Source of the DNA: Pelodera strongyloides
Taxonomy: Eukaryota > Nematoda > Chromadorea > Rhabditida > Rhabditidae
NCBI GenBank assembly: GCA_036852015.1
Contig: JAANDG010000419.1
Span: 1-64,000 of the forward strand
Direction of reading: 5' to 3'
DNA: 64,000 nt
Part shown: piece after piece, positions 27,592 through 38,245 of the stretch
Numbering within the stretch: position 1 is the stretch's first letter
How the letters are laid out: each line of letters begins with the position of its first letter
Notes under the pieces: model-generated
Database searches by the model: none
What the model saw: the letters and a program-made list of their open reading frames with translations, nothing else
What the model was told of the DNA's origin: nothing
Made by a program: the position numbers and the translations under genes

Positions 27592-27610
27592 TCCGGGGGG
27601 GGGGGGGGGC
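27592..27610 (+). repeat. Poly-G run
   Basis: An uninterrupted run of G residues, typical of a slippage-prone mononucleotide tract. Confidence 0.9.
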
Positions 27611-27929
27611 ACGTTCCCGCAATCCTTTCCACATTCGAACATACACTACTGCGTTTTTGCGACCTAAAAGCAGCACTGTGGTAACATATACATGCACTAC
27701 AAGGCATAATGTACCACATTATGACGCTTTCCAAACCCCCGTATGCTAGTTACAAGTTCTTAGTTGTCACGTTCTTATTAACCTTGTTCGATGGATCCTC
27801 AAAATCCGATGATCCGCTTTCCGAAATGACAACATGGAAACATCCACAGGACCCGCACCCGAACGTTTCATGCTGATGTGGAATAAATCTACGGCCTCCA
27901 ACCAACTCCAGCTCAAAAAGCTCTCCATA

Positions 27930-28056
27930 GGCCATATTCACCACTCCGATTCCCTCGGGGAATTGTTCCCTGGGGACAGAAAATAGTATTCTAATGAGAA
28001 AGACGCAGAGAAAAAGACGGGGAATTCCCCATGGGGAATTGAGTGGTGAATACGCC
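27930..28056. mobile_element. MITE, ATTCACCACTC terminal-repeat family (copy 1)
   Basis: The element starts GGCCATATTCACCACTCCGA and ends GAGTGGTGAATACGCC, with internal complementary words CCCTCGGGGAATTGTTCCC and GGGGAATTCCCC. Related copies lie at 54812-54910 and 61966-62143. It is short and non-coding, so its movement would need a transposase from elsewhere. A (TC)n microsatellite follows at about 28070-28094. Confidence 0.7.
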
Positions 28057-28241
28057 TTCTGGTCAGCAATCTCTCTCTCTCTCTCTCTCTCTCTAGAAAC
28101 ATTCAATAATACATCGGATTTCATAGGTAGTCCACAACAAGAATAAAGGTAACATATATAAACGTACGTTGAGCTTATCCATGAATTCAACTCTACCGGC
28201 GGCGTACCTTGTTAATTATTTAATAGAACTCTTACCGTATC

Positions 28242-28397
28242 CTATTGACTCGTCTTGCGCAAACACTTCGTTCGATTCCCGTTGTCGTTGATCTTATCCA
28301 GGATGACCAGGATGACAAGCGAACACACATCGACAAACACATCGACGAGCAGATCAGTTAGCTTGGGGCACGGTCTTCGTCGCGAAAGTGTACTCAT
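28242..28397 (-). CDS. Hypothetical 51-residue protein
   Basis: An ATG lies two bases after a CTTACAG acceptor-like site and opens 51 codons ending TAG. The start is basic (Arg-Arg-Arg near residue 6) and a hydrophobic stretch follows (VDVCSLVILVIL, about residues 25-36), so a membrane anchor or late signal peptide is possible. It has three Cys. A TACG|GTAAGA donor just after the stop resembles the donors of the blocks at 29.3, 30.6, 31.6 and 32.6 kb. The family is unknown, and the open frame could be a shadow of another reading through the same exon. Confidence 0.25.
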   Translation of the reverse strand: MSTLSRRRPCPKLTDLLVDVFVDVCSLVILVILDKINDNGNRTKCLRKTSQ

Positions 28398-28640
28398 TCC
28401 TGTAAGTGCAGTTTGTAAAGTGTTAACTTAACCATAAAGAGGATACATGTCAAATAATGGAGAAAACCGGACTAGCTTTCAAGTCGCGTTTCAAAAATAC
28501 TTCACATTAACACACTTTTTTTATTTACCTTGTATTAGCAACGCACAAAGTTCTGACTCCAACTCGACGGTACAGTTCCCGCGAGCACATTGTAATGGAA
28601 GACGCTGACGGCACCAAGAAAGATCCAAATATTCGAAATG

Positions 28641-29126
28641 TCAAAAAAGACGACAATTACGAGATGACGAGACCTGCAAAAAGAAAAAAGTTTCCAATGG
28701 CTCGTTGTGATTTATATTCAACGACATCAGTAAGTAGTCGACTTTATTCAAAACTATGATATTGATATAAGAACATACCGAAGAGGGTTCCGAGCAAACA
28801 GCGCAAAACAATTCCAATTCTATCCATCCATAACAGTCCATTACACAAAGCGACTTCTCGAACAGTTCCTTCCGACCCATCTGAAGGAAATTAATGAATT
28901 GTTATGTATCAAACAAGAACCACCATGTCACGTGCAATGGTCTCCGAATGCAAGTTAATGATAAGTACATGCCATTCCCCATATAATTGATTCTAGACAT
29001 ACCTGCTTATACGGTATGGCACTATCCAGTTTCTTCATCGTTCCAGTTGAGAGAGTCGATAATATTCTGCCAGTAGAATAAGTCGAACTCTGACTCCTCA
29101 CTCTCATATAAAGCGTTCTTCGCAAT
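28641..29126 (-). CDS. Three-exon chain, small Cys-containing protein (3' part)
   Basis: Three minus-strand blocks have proper splice sites: 29003-29126 (CAG|..|GTATGT), 28779-28880 (TTCAG|..|GTATGT) and 28641-28673 (TTTGCAG|..stop). In one frame they join in phase without a stop and give about 86 residues. The middle exon begins MGRKELFEKS and holds five Cys (at its residues 12, 16, 26 and 29) plus Trp19; the chain ends in Arg-Leu-Phe. The first exon has an alternative frame with an acidic, Trp-rich reading that stops inside the exon. No family recognised and the 5' end is not resolved. Confidence 0.3.
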
Positions 29127-29269
29127 CTGAAAACAGTGCATATAATATATCGGACGGTAGCCGAAAAGCCAAACTACATAAAAAGCGCACACTGTGTTGA
29201 TTCACGTATGTAATCTCTAACTCTGACGGCGTGCATAGTTAATTATTAATTTACATTCTTACCGTAGCC

Positions 29270-29381
29270 ACATCTTCAAAGTTTCGCACTCAGAGTCATC
29301 GGTCCAACCAATAGAGATTCCCGGGTCCCGCAACGCTGCCACGCAACAAAACAAACGCCATCACGAAGAGTGCCTGTAACA
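29270..29381 (-). CDS. Exon-like block with signal-like frame
   Basis: The minus-strand block follows TTACAG and ends TACG|GTAAGA. One frame holds ATG and a hydrophobic start (MAFVLLRGSVAG) but stops before the donor. A second frame is open through the donor and would join in phase to the exon at 29003-29126. An internal CAG at about 29340, after a T-rich stretch, could be the acceptor for that second frame. The block is similar in size and donor to those at 30.6, 31.6 and 32.6 kb. Confidence 0.2.
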
Positions 29382-30438
29382 TATGTAGTGTGAGTACAAT
29401 ATAGCATACACAAATGTGTACTTCCTGATTTGAATCGTGCATCCATCTTCTCTAAATTGTTAAGTAAAATCTTACCGATCCTTTGGCCGCTCTCCCGTTC
29501 TCCGCCCTCTTGCTCCCACATACTTTTGGTGCAGGAAATTGAGTTCGAGCTCGTTTTCTCACGAAATAACTCCTATAAGTACAAAAGCAAAAGTACAGCG
29601 AGCGTAAAGTCAAACGTATCACCACATCAATTAATATTTAGAAACCATTGTGTCACGTCACAATCGCACTATATTTTTACATTTTCGTATTCACAGGTTA
29701 CACCGTTCTCAAAAGATCATACAAGTTTTTATTTACCTTCGCCTTCTATCGTCAAGATTGCACGTCCATCGCCGGCACATTTTCGTGTTTCGCTCATATC
29801 TCTGCAGACGAAGACGAATACGACAAATCACACAATCATCGAAGTTCCTTCACTCACAAACACCAATATCCAGGCGTAAACTTTACCTGCAAGACGAAAT
29901 CTCGATCAGTAATCAGTAGAAAAGTACAAATTGCTAAGTGCTAAAGTGAAGTAGCCTAGTAGATAGCAAATTATCCTAACCTACCGAATACAGTTTCCGA
30001 CCACAGTGCAACCAATAGTCAATGCCAATTGCTTCGTTCCTCACCCTCACAGTCCACTACCGCCCGGACATCCTTCACAACTTCCACGGCCATTTCTCCT
30101 ATCCAATTCCAAGTTCAAAGTCTGAGGTTCACCTGAAGTTCACGAATGATACAGTAAGAATGCTCGTAATTATTTTGAATACATACTAATGTGAAAACAC
30201 ATGAAAATACCGAACCGGCATTAATTATAATTTTCATTAGCATACCCGTCTTTGTGTTACATCAAATGCGGTAGGTGTAGTTCCTCTGCACATAGCACAT
30301 TTCATCGAGGGACAAAACTCTTCTTTCTACCTAAATTATTGATTTAAGCACATGAGATGAGGTAGGTTAAGAAGCGCTGAATTTACCTACGCTTGATATC
30401 TGCATTCACGTATGTTTTCCTTACCTTCCAGTGATCGA

Positions 30439-30715
30439 TCAGCTGACCGAGTCGATAGATTCTGCGCATAGCCATAGACCCACACATGCAGAAGGATCCA
30501 TAGTGCCAGTCCAATTGGGAAATCTGCAAAAATAGCGCATGTTTAATTGACTTGTATTCAAGTGTACGAGCAACCATACAACCATAGTTTGTAACTTGAT
30601 GACATTCTTACCGTAACACGAGACTCTTCACTCTGCGGCTCTTTGATCTTATCCAGTTGACTACAGTAGGGAGATCCAGATCACGAACGAGAGCCAGCAC
30701 AACGACGTTAGGTTC
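30439..30715 (-). CDS. Two-exon chain, small hypothetical protein (partial)
   Basis: Exon 30612-30715 (TTATAG|..TACG|GTAAGA) is open for 34 codons and begins EPNVVVLALVRDLDLP, a partly hydrophobic segment. It ends in phase 2 and joins exon 30425-30523 (TTTGCAG|), which continues for 27 codons with two Cys and a Trp-rich turn (GLWLCAE) before TGA at 30439. In another frame the second exon encodes a strong signal-like stretch (ALWILLHVWVYGYAQ), so the correct reading is not certain. No homologue recognised. Confidence 0.28.
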
Positions 30716-31564
30716 CTATAACACAGTGTAAAGTACAAAGTACAATGCATATCAAAAAGCATTACTACACCACCACCGTATTGACAAAGAGACAACAAAG
30801 TTCTCTACCATAATACATACATAACACAGCTCATGGTGATTATATGTTTTACTTACTTAGTATTTTCAATCCATGTCCACATCGACGACCCACTGAAGAT
30901 ACACCTTGATAACACAGGCAGGTCCCCGTCCCGAAGCAACATCCAAAGATATGAAGCTTGACAAGTGACAAGAGGTAAAGATGCGTCTGCAAGCAGAATC
31001 AGAATCAAATAGCTTACTATCAACACACTGGTTCAACAATAAAGGAGCTTCCAGTAGGAATTCAAATTAATTAAGTTTCAACTTACTCTTTGAAAAGTTC
31101 CAGTAATTATTGGGCTAGCTGAGACAATGGTAGTCGACATATGTTCCGCCCATAGAACACTCCGATCCAAACCAGCCAATCGTATCACTCGGAAACCTTC
31201 CTCGCAAATAGCTAAAAAAAACGCAAATAATGTATTCGTCTCTGAAACATAGGTAGTGTGCGGCGAGAATCTGGCGCTAAAACGGCGCACACCGAACGAT
31301 CAATGGCGACAGTCTAGCCTCACAAATAGCTAAAAACACAAAAATAATGTGTTCGTCTTTCGTCTTTGAAACATAGGTATAGTGTGCGGCGAGAATCTGG
31401 CGCTAAAACGGCGCACACCGAACGACCCTTGGCGACAGTCTCGCAAGGGACGGTTGAAAATACGCAAAATGTTTTAGGATCGGCTACAAATGTGCGCCGC
31501 GGCACTAGCCGGACTAGCCCCCTCGCCAGGTGCTCGTCAGCAAAGCTAACAACATGGTTCTTAC

Positions 31565-31701
31565 CGTTTCCGTTCCTCATTTCACAAGTGCGTGACTCTG
31601 CGGCTCGTTGGTACGGTACAATCCAGTTTCATATTTGCAGCCAAAGTCCACGCCCCGAGTTGAGATCCGGGTCAGAGCACACCAATGAAAGAGTTCCACA
31701 C
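31565..31701 (-). CDS. Exon-like block, likely terminal
   Basis: The minus-strand block lies between TTGCAG and AACG|GTAAGA. The longest frame from the acceptor runs 40 codons with two Cys (HWCALT, FGCKYE) and stops 12 bases before the donor. No frame is open across the whole block. It is therefore a last exon, a decayed exon, or is read from an internal ATG. Family unknown. Confidence 0.18.
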
Positions 31702-31861
31702 CTGCAAGCAAGTACAACCTAAATATTTATTTTAAAAAAACTTACAATAATCAAGCACACTGTACCGCACCGTTTCACTTTACTTCATCAATCCTAATCA
31801 GAGATGTTGATATTTAATCAAAACAAATTAAAGATATTTCACATGCCTGCTATTTCCTCGT

Positions 31862-32134
31862 CTAAGGGACAGATTGCCAACCCAGCTCGCTCCAGTCCAG
31901 GTCCAGAGCCCTGTCGCCTCGCTCAAACACACAGAATAAATCAGGCAATTCTTCAAGCATCCAGAGAAACACTACGGCGACAGCGGTGACGCCTAAAAAT
32001 GAACGGTGGTTAATCATAAACCTTTGTGAGAGCTGCTTTAATAACACACAAGTTTCCAGTGCATTTCCCGGGGAAAAATCGGACATACGTAAGCGAAGGA
32101 ATTTGAATATTGTCGGTGAGGAATTCGTCGGCAT
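31862..32134 (-). CDS. Hypothetical 90-residue membrane or secreted protein
   Basis: An uninterrupted 90-codon frame starts MPTNSSPTIFKFLRLR and carries one hydrophobic segment at about residues 48-60 (GVTAVAVVFLWML). It ends in an acidic, Trp-containing tail. A TTTTTAG acceptor sits exactly before the hydrophobic segment, so the real product may begin with a spliced exon supplying Met, and the upstream 47 codons may be intron. The acidic tail with a Leu-Asp-Trp motif resembles tails of other blocks in this cluster, but the resemblance is weak. Confidence 0.25.
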   Translation of the reverse strand: MPTNSSPTIFKFLRLRMSDFSPGNALETCVLLKQLSQRFMINHRSFLGVTAVAVVFLWMLEELPDLFCVFERGDRALDLDWSELGWQSVP

Positions 32135-32617
32135 GCGGCCGGCTGGCCGGCATGAAGGTTTAATAGTTTAATCTTACCTATCGTGTGCGAAATCCTCAAG
32201 GTGGTTAGTCAATGGTAGTTTTTCGTGAGAAGAGACACTCGATCATATTTCGCCCATAGAACACAGCTATACGCACACCAGTCGTAGCTTTCTTCGCGAG
32301 TGAGAACTAAAAAGGCACAAATAATGTACTCGTAGTGAAACATTTGTAGTGTGCGGCAACAATCTGGCGCGAAAATGGCACATGGTGACAGTCTAGTGAA
32401 GGATGGCGTAATCATCCTCGTCCTGTAATCGTTAGCAAACATACTAAAACGGCACAAATAATGTACTCGTAGTGAAACATTTGGATTGTGCGGCGACAAG
32501 CTGGCGCGAGCATTGCGCACAGTTTCATTCTAGTGAAGGATGGCGGAGAAATGAAATGTTCCGAATTATCCTCGTCTGGTAAGCATTAACAAATATATAA
32601 TCTAACGATATTCTTAC

Positions 32618-32741
32618 CATATCCTCATTTCGTAAAAGTTGAGTTGTCCTTCCGGGTCATTCCACTTCACGTTGGCAGTGACTTGCAGGGCAGGGCAAGC
32701 ATCACAACAACCACACGTGCCATTCAGAACTTCCTTGTCAC
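32618..32741 (-). CDS. Cys-rich exon (CGCCDAC)
   Basis: A 124-nt exon lies between TTTTAG and ATG|GTAAGA and is open for 40 codons. It has a tight cysteine group NGTCGCCDACP near its start, an N-glycosylation sequon (NGT) and a Trp-Asn-Asp-Pro-Glu-Gly segment followed by LNFYEMRI. Both borders are out of frame (2 nt each), so it is internal. The C-terminal segment W-x-D-x(2)-G-x-L-N resembles the end of exon 40927-41064. The plausible upstream block at about 32802-32845 joins in phase through a shared Cys. Secretion is likely from the cysteines but unproven. Confidence 0.32.
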
Positions 32742-33112
32742 CTAAAAGCGAGCACATCATAAAGATTCATCGACAATCTCAATACTCATACTCACTTACA
32801 GTAAAAGTCTGTCACCCGAGAATTTCCAGAGCACCATTCAAAAATACGTTATAATCAAAGGTGAGTCCCACGTTAATACAAGCATATGACACAAAGTTTG
32901 TAAGCAAAGTACAAAATACCTGATAGCTTCATCCTCCAGGATATAGTCAGCGAAAAGATTGCAATCTGGTGCTCTACACTCCAGTCGTGTAGAGTAACAT
33001 CTAATCCCCAAATACACCGAACCGAACTACAACGAACCACCTCGCCTAGCAGCCGTAGAAAGAAGAGGTGGATTCTATAAAACATCAAAAACTTCAAAAG
33101 GAAAGATTCAAT

Positions 33113-33303
33113 TTAAAGCGAAATACCAGCCGGTTTTTGAAACGCATCTCAAATATCAGCATTCTTATGCAGTTATGCTAAAAGGGGTCTATTGGGGTCT
33201 ATTTTTTATTCAAATTTATGCTCATTTGCGTATGAAGCATAGGAAAGCAGGGAGTACCGGAGTACTCGATGCGTTTCAAAAACCGGCCGGTATTTCGCTT
33301 TAA
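33113..33303. mobile_element. TTAA MITE, GCGAAATACC family (copy 1)
   Basis: TTAA, AGCGAAATACC..CCGG at the left and CCGG..GGTATTTCGCT, TTAA at the right give complementary ends of about 30 bp and a TTAA target duplication. The size is 191 bp. Copies lie at 36793, 47631, 60503 and 61462. TTAA duplication is the mark of piggyBac-type transposition; no transposase is in the window. Confidence 0.85.
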
Positions 33304-33770
33304 CTACTATCGACGTTTTAGTTTATTACCGATAAAACACTATCAAAAAATACACATGCAAAACTTGTTTTCTAATATGATCGTCGATATGATCGTCGTG
33401 CACCATGGTATGCAAATTTTCCTTACCACGATCAGTTTCCAATTATTTATCGTCAGCCAACAATGTCGATAATGTCCAGCCCATTGAACACTTCGACGTC
33501 AATCTACAATAACAGCGCATAAAGCCTTGTAACCAATCTCTACATCATAATCAATCAGGGCATAAAACTCGTCGGGAAAGGCTCAAAACCACCATCCAAA
33601 TATATGTAGGTTTCCGAAACTTGTATCTATTTGTGATACGTTTCTGATTTTCACCATATCTAATCCCGACGGTGGTATGGCTACGAGCTCAAGACCACCG
33701 TCTAAATTTATACAATATGCTAATTCGGATGGTGGTGTCGTCGGTCCGAGTGTCAACGAGTTTATGCCAT

Positions 33771-34475
33771 GTAATCAATAAACAATTGATCAGTAATACC
33801 TTACTCGAACGAAGTTACATAATCAATAAACAATTGATCAGTAATACCTTACTCGAACGAAGTTACATAATCAATAAACAATTGATCAGTAATACCTTAC
33901 TCGAACGAAGTTACATAATCAATAAACAATTGATCAGTAATACCTTACTCGAAGTTACATAATCAATAAACAATTGATCAGTAATACCTTACTCGAACGA
34001 AGTTACATAATCAATAACAATTGATCAGTAAATACCTACTCGAACGAAGTTACATAATCAATAAACAATTGATCAGTAATACCTTACTCGAACGAAGTTA
34101 CATAATCAATAAACAATTGATCAGTAATACCTTACTCGAACGAAGTTACATAATCAATAAACAATTGATCAGTAATACCTTACTCGAACGAAGTTACATA
34201 ATCAATAAACAATTGATCAGTAATACCTTACTCGAACGAAGTTACATAATCAATAAACAATTGATCAGTAATACCTTACTCGAACGAAGTTACATAATCA
34301 ATAAACAATTGATCAGTAATACCTTACTCGAACGAAGTTACATAATCAATAAACAATTGATCAGTAATACCTTACTCGAAGTTACATAATCAATAAACAA
34401 TTGATCAGTAATACCTTACTCGAAGTTACATAATCAATAAACAATTGATCAGTAATGCCTTACTCGAAGTTACAG
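33771..34475 (+). repeat. 48-bp minisatellite, about 15 units
   Basis: A 48-bp unit (ATAATCAATAAACAATTGATC and 27 more bases ending CGAACGAAGTTAC) is repeated about 15 times, nearly identical. Three or four units lack 4 bases (CTCGAAGTTAC). Because 48 is a multiple of three, one frame stays open as a 16-residue repeat until the 4-bp deletions break it, which argues against a protein. The near identity suggests recent expansion. Confidence 0.95.
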
Positions 34476-34565
34476 TACATCAGGGTGAAGCTAAAATAAA
34501 ATACACATGCGTATACTAATGACAAAATGTTGTCTTAGAGTAAGAAACATAAAAGTCTAACCATT

Positions 34566-34745
34566 TTATGTGACATCCTTCAGTCCGGCACCAATCTCAA
34601 TCCTGCAGGTTCCAGTAGAAAATGAGCTTTGTATCCTAGAGGCCAGGAACATCGGTGATCCGCACGACAATGATGTTTCACCTGAATTGTATAATAATTA
34701 AAACAAAAAACTTTCTGCATACAGTTTTTTCCATCCAATTCCGAT
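34566..34745 (-). CDS. 3' end of a small Cys-containing protein
   Basis: Exon 34566-34681 (ATTCAG|..TAA) and micro-exon 34723-34745 (TTCTAG|..|GTATGC) join in phase across a split Cys codon. The result reads SELDGKN, Cys, ETSLSCGSPM and on to a stop after 37 codons, with two more Cys. An alternative frame of the last exon (33 codons, Cys-x6-Cys) would need a different upstream exon. The 5' exons are not found and the family is unknown. Confidence 0.33.
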
Positions 34746-34785
34746 CTAGAAAACGTTTGCACTATTGGGAGTGTTCATATTATTA

Positions 34786-35010
34786 TCTTATTATATAAAG
34801 GAGAAGAGTTTACTTGGTCTTTTGTTTGTGTGCACGAAACGAAAATTAGAATATCTAAGAGGCTATAAAAGGAGACTCGGAGCCCAGTGTTGAGCAAGCT
34901 AAATCGAACCTTATTTCATGTTTTTTCAAGATACGTTGCAAACACAAGTGTGCTCACTGTTCCTCCATATTACAAATTTAAAGTCGCCTCAGGCGGCGAT
35001 AGCCGTCTGG
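34786..35010 (+). mobile_element. Helitron-like element, family A (225 bp)
   Basis: It starts A|TCTTATTATATAAA and ends with hairpin GTCGCCTCAGGCGGCG, then AGCCGTCTGG|T. The copy at 48952-49186 has the same two ends but a different middle, as expected of related non-autonomous elements. The next bases (TTATTATATAAGCGAGTAAC) again look like a 5' end, so a second element may be nested head-to-tail (35011 to about 35250, degenerate end). A TATA-like CTATAAAAGG lies inside. Confidence 0.5.
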
Positions 35011-35292
35011 TTATTATATAAGCGAGTAACTGTAGTGTGAGTTAGGACACACTTTATAGAAATTCAATTAGAATAAATCAATAAATTGCACCGCAGGCTA
35101 TGAAAGAGCTCAATTGAAGCTCATTACGCAAAAGAACTTATATGTGCTTTAGTGCTTATCTTCGTTCACACGCACATATACGGTTTAGGCGTTTCATAAA
35201 AATGGAAAGATGCCTCAGGCCTAGCCGTTTGATATATGATACGATAAAACAATGAAACGACCTTAGTAAAGGTCGTATCCCCAATCTTGGTT

Positions 35293-35459
35293 TCAAGCCA
35301 CATCCAGACACTGATCCTCAAAACATCGGCCATTCATTCCTTCGCGATTACATGCACAGCCGATTGACACGAACTAAAACACATATGTTATTTCTTTAAA
35401 CTGACTTTAATGCAATCGGAAAAGTTCCCCCCGTGTCCCGCACACTCTGGCTCAGTGCG
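35293..35459 (-). CDS. Small six-Cys domain, TIL/EGF-like (3' part)
   Basis: Exon 35406-35459 (GAGTAG|..AAA|GTCAGT, a weak donor) and exon 35293-35373 (TTTTAG|..TGA) join in phase 0. They give 44 residues with six Cys: ECAGHGG, NFSDC, IGCACNREGMNGRC and FEDQC. The Gly-Cys-x-Cys..Gly-x-Cys..Cys ending is like the C-terminal half of trypsin-inhibitor-like (TIL) or EGF-like knots, which are secreted. Four of the ten TIL cysteines would be missing, so this is a short variant or another knot. The upstream signal exon is unresolved; a candidate start near 35978 (MRLSFVLAW) does not join cleanly. Confidence 0.4.
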
Positions 35460-36539
35460 CTACTCAATCAACCATTTGTTATCCTTAATGAACGGTCCAA
35501 TTCTCACCTACCTAAGTAAGATCGACTTTGCGCAGCAGAAGCACAGCGAGACAGAGAGTGAAGTTTGGAGATGCTGAAGGGAAAGTCCAGGCATCAGTTG
35601 ACAATCGAAAGGTTCAAGATCCCTGGGGCACGGGATTCTCGGAACACAGCTCCGGTGATTAGCCTAAAGAAAACTATAAAACACTTTCCACTTTACAGTG
35701 ACGCGAATAACACTCTACAAAGAGTATATAAACAACCAAAAATGGGAACAATTATATTATATAACAACAATAATACCTACATCGGCTTGGCAGAGACGAA
35801 GATTGGAATCCATTGGAACAGGCACTTCGGATGGCTTCGCTTGACTTCTCAGTTGGTCGGCGCCGGAACAATGGCAACCTGAAGTATGTAGTTTATGCAC
35901 ACTATGACAGTAGAACCACGACACAATAAGGTATTCAAATCCCTGACAACCTGGATACCACGCGAGGACAAATGACAGACGCATAAATCATATCAGAATG
36001 AAGACCCACCGCAAACTCAATAGGTTATCTTCACGTCTTCAGGGTCTTCACTTCAGAATTGTCGGAAGAGTAGGTTCATACGGACAGACACACATACACA
36101 TAGATGGACGGACAAACGGACAGACATTTAGACATTTAAACGAGAGAGAAAGTCAATTTCACAGTAAAGATTTAAGGAAACCAGCGAAGAAGTAATAAAG
36201 ACCTAAGGTCACTAATACAACACAAAGGCAAAGAATTGCTAAAGTCCTTCTCACTGGCCTACAGTAAGGTAAGAAAACTTAAAAACACTTAAATTAGTAC
36301 AGTAAGAACAGGTTAATCTCAGAATCAACTACAGACTTATCAAACGGGAAAACTAAGAGTGCGAAAAGAAGTATTTAAACGAACGAGAACTATATGGGAA
36401 GAGAGAATAGACCTATGAAAACCAACTGTTATAGTGTTATTTCACATCATCCGTTAACAGGGCGCACACTCATATTGCCTTAGCATGGTTTTCATTAATC
36501 TTCAAAAATAGAGGAAACTTTAAAAAACACAGGCACAAT

Positions 36540-36665
36540 AATCTTTTTTTCTTATTTTTCTTTTTTTTTTCTTTTTTTATATATTTTTTTTTTTTTTTAT
36601 ATATTTTTATATTTTCTTTTTTTTATATTTTTATATTTTCTTTTTTTTTCTTATTATTTTTTTAC
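36540..36665 (+). repeat. T-rich low-complexity tract
   Basis: Long T runs interspersed with TTATATATTT and TTTTC. No gene. Confidence 0.9.
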
Positions 36666-36792
36666 ATAGAAACAAGGAGTCAATTAACGGCCTCCACCAA
36701 AAATGACCGAAGTGTCAACGCTATGCCATGACGGTTCCTCCCTTGGTGGCCTTGGTCGATCAGAAACGTTTCTGTAAGTTACGCTTTAACAC

Positions 36793-36974
36793 TTAAAGCG
36801 AAATACCTGCCGGTTTTTGAAACGCATCGAGTACTCCCTGCTTTCCTATGCTTCATATGCAAATGAGCATAAATTTGAATAAAAAATAGACCCCAATAGG
36901 CCCCTTTTAGCATAACTGCATAAGAATGCTGATATTTGAGATGCTTTCAAAAACCGGCTGGTATTTCGCTTTAA
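36793..36974. mobile_element. TTAA MITE, GCGAAATACC family (copy 2)
   Basis: TTAA|AGCGAAATACCTGCCGG at the left and CCGGCTGGTATTTCGCT|TTAA at the right; 182 bp. The core (AAATGAGCATAAATTTGAAT) is very close to the copy at 33113 in opposite orientation. Confidence 0.85.
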
Positions 36975-38245
36975 TCAATACTACATACTACGTTACTCTA
37001 CTTCTAGGAAAGGGAGCGGCATAATGTCTCAAACATGCATTCTTAGTTATTCGACGTTTTCAATTGCTTAACTGTATAAACTCGTTAAAGAAGAGATAGT
37101 TGACAAGTGAAATGCTCCCCAAAAGGGTTAAAGCAAGCGTCAAAGTTTAAAGTTACCGTACCGGTACCTTGGTGCATCCAAATTGGTTCCTGATGTGCTT
37201 GATTGGCCCAAACAATCAAAACACAGCGCAAGGGTCACAAAGGCAGTCGAGTACGTGTTGTTGGCGCAGGGAACTTGAATAATTATCTGAAAATTAAGGA
37301 AATTAGCTAACCCAGGGGCGCATCTATTTAACACTATCAGCCACCACCACCAGTTCCATAATGTACCGAGGCCTTTTTCACCAAACTTTATTTCTGTGAA
37401 AAAAGGTACTTCAGTCAAAAGCGCGCTATACTTCCCGTTTCACAAATATTTACTTCTGTCAAAAAGCTACTTAGGTTAAGTACCTCTTTGACAAGTATCT
37501 TCACTATTTTCATTTGTTTACAAGATTTGGCAAATAGCCAAATCCCATACTTAGCTATTGTTGGTGAAATCCAGCAGCGTGTTTCAGCGTACATTTAACT
37601 AATTATCTTTTTGAAGTAAATGTTGGTGAAAACGGCCTCCGCTCTAACATCACATAGGTGGGCTGCAATCAGCGCAACAAACTTCGCTACTTTGCTAAAT
37701 GCTTTGCTACACGAGCTTGTAAGACAATTAGTAATCACAAAACTACCGTACCAAACATACAATTCCTGATCCGACTAGTGGCTCAAATTCCATCCATTGG
37801 TCGAGGGTCGCCCACAGTCACTTACACGGGGGGAAGTCCCAGATGAGAACGAGGCACTGGGTTGAGAGGCACGGTAGGAGTCATCACTGCAAACTAACGG
37901 AATTAAATTAGACAAACAATAAGCCGCTATTTTTTAAACGGAGGATCCATCCATGCTATAAAATAATAAGTTATCAAACTAAAAATGTAACGTCACACAA
38001 TGAAAGGCCATGGCGCTCTAAGCTGGGAAACCAGTATACAAAACGGCAAAGAGGGAAAGGTCGAGAAATAGTTTAAAATAAAAAAATTACCTAAGTCCAC
38101 ATATTAGAACTAGTGAATTCACAGAAAAGAGAAAGAGTAAGAAATTGAGTACGACTGAAACGGAAATCCATTATTTAAAACAAATATACAAACTTTAAAG
38201 GGGTGTAAATGTAAAATCATACCACTCTGAGCCTTACACTAGGCA

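Larger units (their letters stand above)
31200..32560 (-). repeat. Four copies of a ~110-bp CG-rich module
   Basis: A module containing AATAATGT..TCGT..TGAAACAT, then GTGTGCGGCGA..CTGGCGC.AAA..GGC.CAC and GACAGTCTAG recurs at about 31210-31315, 31340-31450, 32310-32400 and 32445-32545. An exon-like block beginning TTTTTAG and containing TGTTCTATGGGCG is also duplicated (about 31115-31210 and 32212-32305). Related CG-rich words reappear near 62340 and 63230. Confidence 0.65.

Noticed and set aside
33771..34475. Open frame of 16-residue repeats across the 48-bp array, and a faint loxP-arm likeness (ACGAAGTTA)
   Set aside because: The frame stays open only because 48 is divisible by three and breaks at 4-bp deletions. 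The lox likeness is a short word without the spacer and second arm.
35565..35882. 105-residue plus-strand ORF
   Set aside because: Composition is Asn/Lys/Thr-rich, there is no domain, and it overlaps minus-strand exon-like blocks with better splice signals.
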